A stretch of 64,000 nt of DNA, taken from Duganella sp. CF402. GTDB taxonomy: Bacteria > Pseudomonadota > Gammaproteobacteria > Burkholderiales > Burkholderiaceae_D. Position numbers and translations under genes: made by a program. Positions 52,309-61,047 of this stretch are shown here, piece after piece. The stretch lies in assembly GCF_900109645.1 (NCBI RefSeq), contig NZ_FOBG01000001.1, positions 2,834,262 to 2,898,261 of the forward strand, given 5' to 3'. The notes below the pieces were generated by a model. It had not been told where the DNA came from and did no database searches. It was given only the letters and a program-made list of their open reading frames with translations. Numbering within the stretch: the stretch's first letter is position 1; every line of letters starts with the position of its first letter.

Positions 52309-54432
52309 TCAGGCCGGTTGCTGGCCCACCAGGGCGGTGACGCGGATGGTTTTGCTTTCCGGGATTTCGGCGTGCGACAGCACTTTCAGTTGCGGCAGGG
52401 AGCGGCGCAGGAAGCGCGACAGCAAGGCGCGCAACGGCCCCGGCACCAACAGCACCGGCGTCAGGCCCAGCGCTTCCTGCTGCTGCGCCGCCGATGCCGC
52501 CTGCTGCGCGATGGTGTCGGCCAGGCCCGGTTCGATGCCGGCGCCATCCGGGCCGCTGGCCGCCAGCGCCTGCATCAGCAAACGTTCGAGGCGATTATCC
52601 AGCGTCATCACCGACAATTCAGCGGCGCCCGGGAACAGCTGCTGCACGATGGCGCGGCCCAGTGCGATACGTACCAGAATGGTCAGGTCGCCAGCATCCT
52701 GCGTATGCGTCGCATGCTCGGACAAGGTCTCGATAATGCTGCGCATGTCGCGAATGTGCACGCCTTCCGCCAGCAGGTTCTGCAGCACCTTCTGCAAGGT
52801 CGACAGCGGAATCAGTTTTGGCACCAGGTCTTCCACCAGCTTCGGCGCATCTTTGCTCAAGTGATCCAGCAGCTGCTGCACCTCGGCGCGCCCCAGCAGT
52901 TCGGAAGCGTGGGTGGTGATCAGGTGATTCAGGTGCGTCGCCACCACCGTGCCCGCGTCGACCACGGTGTAGCCCATGCCCTGCGCCTGGTCGCGCAGGC
53001 TGGCGTCGATCCACACGGCCGGCAGGCCGAAGGCGGGATCGGTGGTCGCCATCCCTTGCAGGGTGCCAGTCGCCATGCCCGGATTGATGGCCAGGAACTG
53101 GCCGTTGTAGGCCTCGCCGGTGCCCACTTCCACGCCCTTGAGCGCGATGCGGTAGGCCGACGGTTTCAATTCGAGGTTGTCGCGGATGTGCACCGGCGGC
53201 GCCAGGAAACCAACCTCCTGCGCGAACTTCTTGCGAATGCCCTTGATGCGCTTGAGCAGCTCGCCGCCCTGCGTCTTATCCACCAGCGGAATCAGGCGAT
53301 AGCCCACTTCCAGCCCCAGCGTATCGACCGGCATCACGTCCTGCCAGCTGGCCTCTTCCTGCTCGGCCGCTGCTGCTGCGGCCGGCGCCGCCGCTTCCGC
53401 CGCCGCCACCTCGGCGGTCTGCTTCTCCACCGCGCGCTTGCTCATCAGGTAGCCGGAGCCTGCGAGAACTGCGCCCAGCAACAGGAACACCAGGTTCGGC
53501 ATGCCTGGAATCAGGCCCATGCCGCCGATGATGGCAGCCGTGATGTACAGCACCTGCGGCTTGGCGAACAACTGGCCCATCAGCTGGGAGCCGATGTCCT
53601 GATCGCTGGCCACGCGCGACACCACGATACCGGCCGCGATCGAAATCACCAGCGATGGAATCTGCGCCACCAGGCCGTCACCGATGGCCAGCAATGTGTA
53701 GTTCTTGATCGCATCGGCAAACAGCATGTCGTGCTGGATCAGGCCGACCAGCAGGCCGCCCACCACGTTAATCACCGTCACCAGAATACCGGCGACGGCG
53801 TCGCCGCGCACGTATTTCGAAGCACCGTCCATCGCGCCGTAAAATTCGGCTTCCATCGACACTTCGCTGCGGCGTTTTTTCGCCTCGGCCTCGCCGATCA
53901 GGCCGGCGTTGAGGTCGGCGTCGATCGCCATCTGCTTGCCCGGCATTGCATCCAGCGCAAAGCGTGCGCCCACCTCGGCGATACGGCCCGCACCTTTGGT
54001 CACCACCACGAAGTTGATGATGGTCAGGATCACGAACACCACGATACCGACGGTGTAGTTACCGCCGATCAGGAAGTGGCCGAACGCCTCGATCACTTTA
54101 CCGGCCGCATCGGCGCCGGTGTGGCCCTCGGTCAGTACCACGCGGGTCGAGCCCACGTTCAGCGCCAGGCGCAGCATGGTCGACAGCAGCAGGATGGTCG
54201 GGAAGGCCATGAAGTCCAGCGGCTTCACCGTGTACAGCGCGGTCAACAGCACAATGATCGACAACGCGATATTGAAACTGAAGAACAAGTCCAGCACGAA
54301 CGCCGGCAACGGCAGGATCATCATTGCCAGCAGCATGATGATCAGGATAGGCGCGGCCAGGCTGGCCTTGTTTTGCGCCGTCGCCAGGCCTTGCAGCCAA
54401 GGCGGCAGTTTTACGTTGCTGAGGGCGTTCAT
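52309..54432 (-). CDS. flhA: Flagellar export gate protein FlhA
   Basis: 707 residues. About eight N-terminal transmembrane helices (MLLAMMILPLPAFVLDLFFS, NIALSIIVLLTALYTV) surround the FHIPEP region, which includes TKGAGRIAEVGARFALDAMP and GKQMAIDADLNAGLIGEAEA. A Glu/Ala-rich linker (about 335-365) leads to the cytosolic substrate-docking domain, which includes VVDAGTVVATHLNHLITTHA. FlhA forms the nonameric ring that receives substrates. Start overlaps flhB by 4 bp. Confidence 0.98.
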   Translation of the reverse strand: MNALSNVKLPPWLQGLATAQNKASLAAPILIIMLLAMMILPLPAFVLDLFFSFNIALSIIVLLTALYTVKPLDFMAFPTILLLSTMLRLALNVGSTRVVLTEGHTGADAAGKVIEAFGHFLIGGNYTVGIVVFVILTIINFVVVTKGAGRIAEVGARFALDAMPGKQMAIDADLNAGLIGEAEAKKRRSEVSMEAEFYGAMDGASKYVRGDAVAGILVTVINVVGGLLVGLIQHDMLFADAIKNYTLLAIGDGLVAQIPSLVISIAAGIVVSRVASDQDIGSQLMGQLFAKPQVLYITAAIIGGMGLIPGMPNLVFLLLGAVLAGSGYLMSKRAVEKQTAEVAAAEAAAPAAAAAAEQEEASWQDVMPVDTLGLEVGYRLIPLVDKTQGGELLKRIKGIRKKFAQEVGFLAPPVHIRDNLELKPSAYRIALKGVEVGTGEAYNGQFLAINPGMATGTLQGMATTDPAFGLPAVWIDASLRDQAQGMGYTVVDAGTVVATHLNHLITTHASELLGRAEVQQLLDHLSKDAPKLVEDLVPKLIPLSTLQKVLQNLLAEGVHIRDMRSIIETLSEHATHTQDAGDLTILVRIALGRAIVQQLFPGAAELSVMTLDNRLERLLMQALAASGPDGAGIEPGLADTIAQQAASAAQQQEALGLTPVLLVPGPLRALLSRFLRRSLPQLKVLSHAEIPESKTIRVTALVGQQPA

Positions 54433-55619
54433 GCGGATGCTCCGTTATTCAAATCTGGTGATGGGCCATGCTTGGGGATGAAAGCTGGATCCAGCGGGTC
54501 CATCGTTGGCGGCACGTCGAGTTTCTGCGGCTTGTCCGGATACTTGCCCTTGCCTTTGCTGAACAGGCGCAGCTGGAACACATAGGCCAGCACTTCAGCC
54601 ACGGCCGCGTACAGCTGCTCCGGAATCTCGTCGCCGATATCGGTGTGCTTGTGCAGCGCACGCGCCAGCGCCGGCGCCTCCAGCATGGCCACCTTGTGCT
54701 CCTTGGCGATTTCGCGGATCTTGGCCGCCACCTCGTCGGTACCCTTGGCCACCACCTTCGGCGCGCCGCGCATGCCGTCGCTGTATTTGAGCGCCACCGC
54801 GTAGTGGGTCGGGTTGGTCACCACCACGTCGGCGGTCGGCACGTCGGCCATCATGCGGCGCTTGGCCATCTCGCGCTGCAGCTGGCGGATCTTGCCCTTG
54901 ATTTGCGGGTTACCGTCGGACTCTTTCGATTCCTGGATCAGCTCCTGGCGCGTCATCTTCAGCTTGTTCGCGTAGTGCCACATCTGGTACGGGCCGTCGA
55001 TGGCGGCGATCAGACCCAGCGCGCCGACGATGAACATGAAGCTGGACGCCAGCATATTGAGCGTGTGGCCGATGCCCAGCTTGAGCGGCTCGAGCGACAG
55101 GCCGATCACCGCATCTTTGTACTTAAGCACCACCATCCAGGTGACAAAGCCAACCACGATGGTCTTGAGGATGGCCTTCAGCAGCTCGACCAGCGCGTTG
55201 GTCGAGAACATATTGCTGATGCCGTTGATAGGATTGAGCTTGCCAAAGTTCGGCAGGAAAACCTTGTCGCTGAACAGCCAGCCGCCGACCAGCATCGGCG
55301 AGGCCAGCGCCACGACCATCACCGCCACGCCCAGCGGCAGGCAGGCGATCATCACCTGCACCACATCGACTGCAATCCGGTGGAACAGGACGTCGGCATC
55401 AAAGATTTGTTCCTGGGTCAGCGTCAGGCCGGACACCAGCGCATGCTGCAACTGGCGCACCAGGCTGTCGCCGGTCACCCACAGGCCGGCGCCCGCCGCC
55501 ATCAGCACGGTAAACGTCGCCACTTCCCGCGATCGGGGAACGTCGCCCTCTTCACGCGCCTGCTCGAGGCGCTTCGCTGACGCGGGTTCGGTCTTTTCGG
55601 CGTCGCTGTCTTCTGCCAT
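54429..55619 (-). CDS. flhB: Flagellar export specificity switch protein FlhB
   Basis: 396 residues. Four transmembrane helices in the first 220 residues are followed by the autocleaving cytosolic domain with NPTH at N269-P270 (VVVTNPTHYAVALKYSDG). Cleavage and FliK contact change export from rod/hook to filament proteins. The C-terminal tail has extra residues beyond the usual domain. It is the first gene of the minus-strand operon flhB-flhA-rpn-like-flhF-flhG-fliA-motC-motD. Upstream lies the word ATAATGGC seen at fliF and fliL. Confidence 0.98.
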   Translation of the reverse strand: MAEDSDAEKTEPASAKRLEQAREEGDVPRSREVATFTVLMAAGAGLWVTGDSLVRQLQHALVSGLTLTQEQIFDADVLFHRIAVDVVQVMIACLPLGVAVMVVALASPMLVGGWLFSDKVFLPNFGKLNPINGISNMFSTNALVELLKAILKTIVVGFVTWMVVLKYKDAVIGLSLEPLKLGIGHTLNMLASSFMFIVGALGLIAAIDGPYQMWHYANKLKMTRQELIQESKESDGNPQIKGKIRQLQREMAKRRMMADVPTADVVVTNPTHYAVALKYSDGMRGAPKVVAKGTDEVAAKIREIAKEHKVAMLEAPALARALHKHTDIGDEIPEQLYAAVAEVLAYVFQLRLFSKGKGKYPDKPQKLDVPPTMDPLDPAFIPKHGPSPDLNNGASA

Positions 55620-55650
55620 GTGGTCTGCCTGCTGCTTAGGTTAATCTCGA

Positions 55651-55676
55651 CCGTGCCATTATCGATTGCGGCACGG
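55651..55676. promoter_or_regulatory. Hairpin plus ATAATGGC word upstream of flhB
   Basis: Inverted repeat CCGTGCC (55651-55657) / GGCACGG (55670-55676) with a 12-base loop, without a T-run. On the minus strand the loop and arm contain ATAATGGC (55662-55655), shared with fliF and fliL upstream regions. It may be a control site for flhB or a weak terminator for the upstream gene pair. Confidence 0.35.
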
Positions 55677-55706
55677 CAAGATCATCGGTCGAATACGGCA
55701 GGAAAC

Positions 55707-56684
55707 TCAGGCTTGCTTGACGGTTTGCGAGATTGCGCCAAAGACGGACTTGCCGTCCTCCAGCATTTCAATGCGGATGGTGTCGCCAAAGGCCATGAAC
55801 GGCGTGACCGGCTCGCCGCCGGCGATCATCTCGAGGCAGCGCTGCTCGGCGATGCAGGAATAGCCCTTCTTGCTATCCTTGTTGGACACCGTGCCGGAAC
55901 CGATGATGGAGCCGGCCCGCACATTGCGCGACTTGGCCAGGTGGGCGATCAGCTGCGGGAAGTTGAACACCATGTCGACGCCGGCCTGCGGCTTGCCGAC
56001 CAGCTTGCCGTTCCAGGTCGACAGCAGCGGCAGATGGACCTTGCCGCCCTTCCAGGCATCGCCCAGCTCGTCCGGCGTGACCGCCACCGGCGAAAAACTG
56101 GTGGCCGGTTTCGATTGCAGGAAGCCGAAACCCTTGGCCAGCTCGTCCGGAATCAGGTTGCGCAGCGACACATCGTTGGCCAGCATCAGCAGGCGGATGC
56201 GCTGGTGGGCCTGGTCAGGCGTGGCGCCCATAGTCACATCGTCGGTGATCACGCACACTTCTGCTTCGAAATCGATGCCCCACTCCTCGCGGGCCAGCAC
56301 GATATCGTCTTGCGGGCCGAGGAAATCGTCGCTGCCGCCCTGGTACATCAGCGGCTCTTCCCAGAACGAGGCCGGCATCTCGGCGCCGCGCGCCTTGCGC
56401 ACCAGCTCGACGTGGTTGACGTAGGCCGAACCGTCGGCCCACTGGAAGGCGCGCGGCAGCGGCGCCATGCAGTTGGCGGGGTCGAAGTCGAAGCTGCGGC
56501 GGCCACCGCCCCGGTTCAGTTCCTGATAGATCGCATCCAGTTGCGGGGAGATGAAGGTCCAATCGTCGAGGGCGCGCTGCAGGGTGCGGCACACGCCATC
56601 GGCCAGTTGCGCGGTTTTCAGGTCGCGCGAGACCACCATCAGCTGGCCGTCGCGGGTGCCGTCATTCAGGGTAGCGAGTTTCAT
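55707..56684 (-). CDS. Fumarylacetoacetate hydrolase (FAH) family protein
   Basis: 325 residues. The FAH fold is indicated by the metal-binding ExE (E140-A-E142 in GIDFEAEVCVITDDV), the downstream NDVSLRNLIPDELAKGFGFL, QSKPATSFSPVAVTPDELGD, and the closing GSIIGSGTVSNKD. Members cleave C-C bonds in beta-diketo acids, for example fumarylacetoacetate in tyrosine breakdown, or act as hydratases or decarboxylases. The substrate cannot be told. It overlaps the rsuA stop codon by 4 bp, so the two are co-translated, though functionally unrelated. Confidence 0.9.
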   Translation of the reverse strand: MKLATLNDGTRDGQLMVVSRDLKTAQLADGVCRTLQRALDDWTFISPQLDAIYQELNRGGGRRSFDFDPANCMAPLPRAFQWADGSAYVNHVELVRKARGAEMPASFWEEPLMYQGGSDDFLGPQDDIVLAREEWGIDFEAEVCVITDDVTMGATPDQAHQRIRLLMLANDVSLRNLIPDELAKGFGFLQSKPATSFSPVAVTPDELGDAWKGGKVHLPLLSTWNGKLVGKPQAGVDMVFNFPQLIAHLAKSRNVRAGSIIGSGTVSNKDSKKGYSCIAEQRCLEMIAGGEPVTPFMAFGDTIRIEMLEDGKSVFGAISQTVKQA

Positions 56685-57397
56685 GTTGGCGTGAGCAGAG
56701 CGAGTTGTTCAGGCGTCAGGTAGCACCATTCGCCTTCGTTGAGGTCCAGCGAAGCCAGTTCCAGCTGGCCGATGGCCGAGCGGTGCAGGGCCGCGCAGTG
56801 GTTGCCGGCGGCAGCCAGCATGCGCTTGACCTGATGGTACTTGCCCTGCTCCAGCACGATCTCCAGCTGGTGCTCGCCGCGCTTGATGCAGGTCTGCGCC
56901 GCCAGCGGCGCCGGTTCGTCGTGCAGCTGCACGCCGGCCAGCATCTGGGCGATCAGCTCGTCGGTGACCGGCTCGGCCGTGGTGGCCTGGTAAATCTTCG
57001 GAACATGACGCTTCGGCGACGATTGTGCATGGATAAAAGCGCCATCGTCCGACATCAGCAGCATACCGGTGGTGTCGTGATCGAGCCGGCCGACCGGCTG
57101 CACGTCGCGCCAGGTCAGCTCTTCCGCCAGCAAGGTCAGCACGCCCGGATGGTGGCTGGGCTTGCGCGAACATTCGAAGTTGGCAGGTTTATGCAGCGCG
57201 ATGTAGACGTGTTCGCGGTACACCACGTCCTCGTCGAACAGCCGGAAGACCAGGCCATCGGTCTCGATGGTTTCTTTGTAATTGTCGTGCACCACGCCGT
57301 TGATGGTGACTTCGCCGTCCTCGATCAGGGTGCGGCAGAATTTGCGGGTGCCATAGCCCTGCGATTGCAGGATGCGGTCCAAGGATAATTTGCTCAT
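56681..57397 (-). CDS. rsuA: 16S rRNA pseudouridine synthase, RsuA family
   Basis: 238 residues. An N-terminal S4 RNA-binding domain (LDRILQSQGYGTRKFCRTLI, EDGEVTINGVV) is followed by the synthase domain with the catalytic aspartate D106 in QPVGRLDHDTTGMLLMSDDG. The C-terminus holds GKYHQVKRMLAAAGNHCAAL. By homology it modifies U516 of 16S rRNA. The start at 57397 agrees with the family N-terminus. RsuA-subfamily members with other targets are possible. Confidence 0.9.
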   Translation of the reverse strand: MSKLSLDRILQSQGYGTRKFCRTLIEDGEVTINGVVHDNYKETIETDGLVFRLFDEDVVYREHVYIALHKPANFECSRKPSHHPGVLTLLAEELTWRDVQPVGRLDHDTTGMLLMSDDGAFIHAQSSPKRHVPKIYQATTAEPVTDELIAQMLAGVQLHDEPAPLAAQTCIKRGEHQLEIVLEQGKYHQVKRMLAAAGNHCAALHRSAIGQLELASLDLNEGEWCYLTPEQLALLTPT

Positions 57398-57426
57398 GGC
57401 CGAGATTTTACAGGATGCGCGGCCCC

Positions 57427-57440
57427 TTGATGTAGATCAA
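57427..57440 (+). promoter_or_regulatory. FNR/Anr-type box
   Basis: Perfect TTGAT-N4-ATCAA palindrome (TTGATGTAGATCAA). A -10-like TAGACT is at 57462-57467, which puts the box centre near -41, the usual activating position. It points at the small ORF at 57523. Oxygen-dependent control is inferred. Confidence 0.55.
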
Positions 57441-57522
57441 ACCATGCCGGGATTCCATTGTTAGACTGAAACCACGCTAGGAATTCGCCTACTCCCCATA
57501 GGAATACTCAGCAGGACAGTCC

Positions 57523-57786
57523 ATGAACGATCTCGCACTAACAAATGCCGCCGCCCACCGCGCCGCACTGCTGCTGGAACGTTGCCGCCACGGCGACGGT
57601 GAGCCGGCGACGGACGCGCAAGCCGCCTGGCATGCCGCCCGGCAGGCGCACTTCCTGGCCTGGCTGGAAGCCGGTGGCCTCACAAAAGAAAACAGCGGCA
57701 CGCAGCCGCTGTTTTCAGCTCCACAAAGGAACTTATATGAGGAATCGAAATTCTCTCTACTCCGCATCAATGATGCAGCTGAGTAG
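57523..57786 (+). CDS. Small hypothetical ORF downstream of an FNR-type box
   Basis: 87 codons. The ATG has AGGA six bases upstream and lies downstream of an FNR-type promoter. The first 50 residues (MNDLALTNAAAHRAALLLER, then ARQAHFLAWLEAGG) look like plausible protein with a His/Ala-rich helix. From codon 55 on, the frame runs through a hairpin (57689-57715) and into AT-rich DNA of different composition. The original 3' end may have been replaced, making this a remnant. No family recognised. Confidence 0.4.
   Translation: MNDLALTNAAAHRAALLLERCRHGDGEPATDAQAAWHAARQAHFLAWLEAGGLTKENSGTQPLFSAPQRNLYEESKFSLLRINDAAE
57689..57715 (+). terminator. Hairpin with T-run inside the small ORF
   Basis: Perfect 11-bp stem AAAACAGCGGC (57689-57699) / GCCGCTGTTTT (57705-57715), loop ACGCA. 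It has the shape of a bidirectional Rho-independent terminator or attenuator, sited before the 49-codon ORF that starts at 57737. Confidence 0.6.
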
Positions 57787-57886
57787 TTCTCTACGTTGTA
57801 CTGCACAATCGGAAAGTTTTGATATTGGCCCCCCTATGCAAGAACTACAAACCCAATATAGTTCATCGATAAGGATCTGCAAGTGA
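57737..57886 (+). CDS. Possible 49-residue peptide gene in AT-rich patch
   Basis: ATG with a good ribosome site (AAAGGAACTTAT), then 49 codons to TGA. The product (MRNRNSLYSASMMQLSSSLR at its start, RICK at its end) is Ser-rich with two Cys. It lies in visibly AT-richer DNA than its surroundings, after a hairpin and before the sppA terminator on the other strand. It overlaps the end of the 57523 ORF in another frame. I do not recognise it. It could be a small secreted or modified peptide, or chance. Confidence 0.3.
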   Translation: MRNRNSLYSASMMQLSSSLRCTAQSESFDIGPPMQELQTQYSSSIRICK

Positions 57887-57922
57887 AAAAAAGGCTGGAT
57901 TGATAATATTAATCGCCCAGCC
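57886..57922 (-). terminator. Terminator of the rluC-sppA operon (minus strand)
   Basis: On the minus strand GGCTGG / CCAGCC arms (57922-57917 and 57898-57893), with inner GATT/AATC pairing, precede seven U (complement of 57886-57892). It lies 20 bp beyond the sppA stop. Confidence 0.7.
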
Positions 57923-57941
57923 AGTCGTCCTACCAGTTAGC

Positions 57942-58967
57942 CTAATGCAAGCTCGGCTTGACCGTTTCCACCGCCGACTTCATGGCGCCCGCGCCCATCG
58001 CCGCGCCGAATTTCTTCAGCACGCGCTCCGGCAGACCTTCATGCTGGGTGTAGTCGACGATATCTTCAGCCTTGATGACATCGCGGGCCACGCTGTCCAC
58101 CGTGCCGTAGGCATCGGCCAGGCCCATGTCGATGGCCTTGGCACCGGTCCAGAACAGGCCCGAGAACATGTCCGGCGTTTCCTTCAGGCGCTTGCCGCGA
58201 CCAGTGCGCACCACCTGAATGAATTGCTGGTGGATTTCGTTGAGCATGGTTTGGGCGTGCTGCTTGTGTTTTTCCGTTAGCGGGCTGAACGGGTCCATGA
58301 AGCCCTTGTTCTCGCCGGCAGTCAACAGACGTCGCTCAACTCCCACCTTATCCATGATGCCGGTAAAGCCGAAACCGTCCATCAGCACGCCGATCGAGCC
58401 GATGATGCTGGCCTTGTTGACGTAGATGCGGTCGGCGCCGGCGGCGATGTAATAGCAACCGGAGGCGCAAATTTCGTCGACGACAACGTACAGCGGCTTG
58501 CCTGGATAGCCCTTGCGCAGGCGAACCATCTCGTCGACGATCATGCCGGCCTGCACCGGGCTGCCGCCGGGGCTATTAATGTGCAGCACCACCGCTACCG
58601 AACCGCTGTCGGAGAACGCCTTGTTCAGCGCCGGGATCACCACGGCGGCCGAACCGCTGCCCTCGGACTCGATCGAACCCTCGACCTCGATCAGCGCGGT
58701 GTGGCGGCCCAGCGCTTCGCCGTCCGTACCGGTCCAGCTGTAGTCGAAGTAGGCGCTCAGCGCGAACACCACCACCAGCAAGGTCAGCGCCTTGAAGAAA
58801 ATGCCCCAGCGGCGTGCCGCTTTTTGCTCTTTGAGGGTGGCAAACACCAGTTTTTCCAGCACCTCGCGCTCCCAGCTGGAAGCGTTCACCGCCGCCGGCT
58901 TGGCCGGTTGCGGCGCAGGCGCTGGTGCAGGTTCTGGGGTGCTGCCGGATTCGAGATCGTCGCTCAT
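57942..58967 (-). CDS. sppA: Signal peptide peptidase SppA-type, S49 family
   Basis: 341 residues. A Pro/Ala-rich cytosolic N-terminus leads to one transmembrane helix at about 57-76 (FFKALTLLVVVFALSAYF). The peptidase domain has INSPGGSPVQAGMIVDEMVR, the nucleophile S169 in EICASGCYYIAAGADRIYVN, and the probable base K221 in LTAGENKGFMDPF. The Ser-Lys spacing of 52 equals that of the short Bacillus SppA. It degrades leftover signal peptides in the membrane. It is last in the operon after the Rieske gene (19-bp gap). Confidence 0.93.
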   Translation of the reverse strand: MSDDLESGSTPEPAPAPAPQPAKPAAVNASSWEREVLEKLVFATLKEQKAARRWGIFFKALTLLVVVFALSAYFDYSWTGTDGEALGRHTALIEVEGSIESEGSGSAAVVIPALNKAFSDSGSVAVVLHINSPGGSPVQAGMIVDEMVRLRKGYPGKPLYVVVDEICASGCYYIAAGADRIYVNKASIIGSIGVLMDGFGFTGIMDKVGVERRLLTAGENKGFMDPFSPLTEKHKQHAQTMLNEIHQQFIQVVRTGRGKRLKETPDMFSGLFWTGAKAIDMGLADAYGTVDSVARDVIKAEDIVDYTQHEGLPERVLKKFGAAMGAGAMKSAVETVKPSLH

Positions 58968-58986
58968 GGATTGCTTTATTAGTTAG

Positions 58987-59352
58987 TCAGGCGCGCGCGG
59001 GGCGCACGTAATCGTCCGGTTGCCAGTAAATTTGCTGGTCGCGTTCGACCACCGCGATCGGCCGCAGCCGGCCGCCACGGCACGGGCCGCCGGCGCACTG
59101 CCCGTTTTCCGGGATGTAGATGGCGCCGTGGGTCGAGCACATCAGGTACAGCTTGCTGGATTCAAAGAAGTCGCCTTCGTTCCAGTCGAGTTCGATCGGC
59201 ACATGGGCGCAGCGGTTCAGGTAGGCATAGGCCGTGCCGCGATGGCGCACCACGAAACCGGTGGCGTCCTCGCCGCCGGCTGTCAGCGCAAAGCGCACGC
59301 CTTTGCCACCATCAACGATGGCGTCCGAGGCGCAGATCAGAATCTCATCCAT
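58987..59352 (-). CDS. Rieske [2Fe-2S] domain protein
   Basis: 121 residues. The cluster ligands are C48-x-H50 (NRCAHVPIEL) and C72-x-x-H75 (MCSTHGAIYI), the ferredoxin-type Rieske arrangement. No signal peptide or membrane anchor, so it is a small cytosolic electron carrier or redox partner of unknown client. The family is conserved in betaproteobacteria beside rluC and the HAD phosphatase. Its ATG overlaps the last base of the upstream stop codon. Confidence 0.93.
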   Translation of the reverse strand: MDEILICASDAIVDGGKGVRFALTAGGEDATGFVVRHRGTAYAYLNRCAHVPIELDWNEGDFFESSKLYLMCSTHGAIYIPENGQCAGGPCRGGRLRPIAVVERDQQIYWQPDDYVRPARA

Positions 59353-60011
59353 CAGGCATGCTCACTGAGCCACTGGTGCAGCTCGGCCACGGTTTTGGCC
59401 GAGTACAGCGGGTTGCAGGCGTGCAGTTGGTCGGCCGGATGGGCGCCGTACTCGACTGCGACACCAGCCGCGCCGGCATTGTTGGCCATCAGCAGGTCGT
59501 GGGTGGTATCGCCGATCATCACCGTACGTCGCATATCCTGGCCCAACTCCCGCGTCAGCTCTTGCAGCATCGCCGGGTGAGGCTTGGAGAAGGTCTCATC
59601 CGCGCAGCGGGTAGCGTCAAACAAGGACAGTACTTTGACATCATTCATGGCGCGGTTCAAGCCGACCCGGCTCTTGCCGGTGGCCACGGCCAGGAAATAG
59701 CCGGCCTGCGACAGCTCGTCCAGCATGGCGTGCACGCCCGGGAACAGGCTGACCTCGTGATCGCGCGACAGGAAATGGTAGCGATAGCGCTCCACCATGC
59801 GTGGATAGAACGCCGGATCGACGTCCGGCAGCACCGCCTGCATGGCTTCATGCAGGCCAAGACCGATGACATGGGCGGCGCGGTCGTCGCTCGGCACCGG
59901 CAATTTCAAATCGCGCGCCGCTGCCTGGATGCATTTCACGATCGTTGAGGTTGAATCCATCAACGTTCCATCCCAATCGAAGACGATCAGATCAAATTGC
60001 TTTCTTGGCAT
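59352..60011 (-). CDS. HAD-family phosphatase (Gph-like)
   Basis: 219 residues. HAD motif I is D12-W-D14-GTL (LIVFDWDGTLMDS), motif II is LAVATGKSRVGLNRAM, motif III/IV is SKPHPAMLQEL and TVMIGDTTHDLLMANNAGAA. The cap domain lies between about 20 and 80. It resembles phosphoglycolate phosphatase-like hydrolases, but the substrate is not determined. It follows rluC by 10 bp. Confidence 0.9.
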   Translation of the reverse strand: MPRKQFDLIVFDWDGTLMDSTSTIVKCIQAAARDLKLPVPSDDRAAHVIGLGLHEAMQAVLPDVDPAFYPRMVERYRYHFLSRDHEVSLFPGVHAMLDELSQAGYFLAVATGKSRVGLNRAMNDVKVLSLFDATRCADETFSKPHPAMLQELTRELGQDMRRTVMIGDTTHDLLMANNAGAAGVAVEYGAHPADQLHACNPLYSAKTVAELHQWLSEHA

Positions 60012-60021
60012 GTGTTTGCGA

Positions 60022-61005
60022 TTAGTTAAGAGGTTTGCCCAAGCTTACCAAGAATCGCTCGCATTCGGCGGCCAAAGGCGCGTTCAGCGTCATGTTTTTG
60101 CCGGATTCAGGATGAGTAAAGGTAATTTGGTGCGCATGCAGGAACATGCGTTTGAGCGCGCCGCGCGTGTCGGTGGCTTTCTGCAGCGCCTTGTTAAGCG
60201 CGAAATCGCCGTATTTGTCGTCACCTACGATGGGGAAGCCAGACGATGACAGGTGAACGCGGATCTGGTGCGTGCGCCCGGTCTTCAGTTCGGCTTCCAG
60301 CAAGGCATAGCCCTCGAATTTCTTCAGCAGGCTAAAGATGGTGTGCGAGGGCTGGCCGCCCTCTTCCGATACCGTGACCCGGCGCTCGCCGTCGGCGGTG
60401 GTGTATTTGTGCAAGGCCAACTTGATGTGCTGGCGCGCGTTTTTCCAGTCGCCTGCCACCATCGTCAGGTAGCGCTTGTCGGTCAGGCCGTCGCGCATCT
60501 GCTCGTGCAGGCTGGTCAGGGCCGAACGTTTCTTGGCCAACAACAACAGGCCCGAGGTTTCGCGGTCGAGGCGATGCACCAGCTCCAGGAACTTGGCGTC
60601 CGGACGCGAGGCGCGCAATTGCTCGATCACGCCAAACGACACGCCGGAACCGCCGTGCACGGCTACGCCGGCCGGCTTGTCGATCACCAGCAGGTGGCTG
60701 TCTTCGAAAATAATCTTGAATTCGGCGGCTGGAACGTGATTGTCCGGCTTTTCCGCCAGGCGGATCGGCGGAATCCGTACCACATCGCCTTGTACCAGAC
60801 GGTACAGTTGGTCGATACGACCTTTGTTAACGCGCACTTCACCCGAGCGCAGGATGCGGTAGACGTGGCTTTTGGGCACGCCTTTGCAAACGCGCAACAG
60901 GTAGTTATCGATCCGTTGACCGGCTTCTTCTTCAGTGATGGTGACGAATTGGGCTTGCAGCGGGGCGGACGTTGAAGCGGGAACAACATCTTTTTGCATC
61001 TTCAT
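60022..61005 (-). CDS. rluC: 23S rRNA pseudouridine synthase RluC
   Basis: 327 residues. An S4 domain (GQRIDNYLLRVCKGVPKSHV, YRILRSGEVRVNKGRID) precedes the synthase domain with the catalytic D147 in ELVHRLDRETSGLLLLAKKR. The C-terminal motif KTGRTHQIRVHL is present. By homology it modifies U955, U2504 and U2580 of 23S rRNA. It is divergent from rne, as in enterics, and heads an operon with the HAD, Rieske and SppA genes. Confidence 0.95.
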   Translation of the reverse strand: MKMQKDVVPASTSAPLQAQFVTITEEEAGQRIDNYLLRVCKGVPKSHVYRILRSGEVRVNKGRIDQLYRLVQGDVVRIPPIRLAEKPDNHVPAAEFKIIFEDSHLLVIDKPAGVAVHGGSGVSFGVIEQLRASRPDAKFLELVHRLDRETSGLLLLAKKRSALTSLHEQMRDGLTDKRYLTMVAGDWKNARQHIKLALHKYTTADGERRVTVSEEGGQPSHTIFSLLKKFEGYALLEAELKTGRTHQIRVHLSSSGFPIVGDDKYGDFALNKALQKATDTRGALKRMFLHAHQITFTHPESGKNMTLNAPLAAECERFLVSLGKPLN

Positions 61006-61047
61006 TTGCTCTGTCTTCCCAGAAATCTCTCTAAGTCCTTCATTTTG

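Noticed and set aside
51210..52310. Complete insertion sequence around the Rpn-like gene
   Set aside because: I found no terminal inverted repeats or target duplications at its borders by eye, so only the gene is reported.
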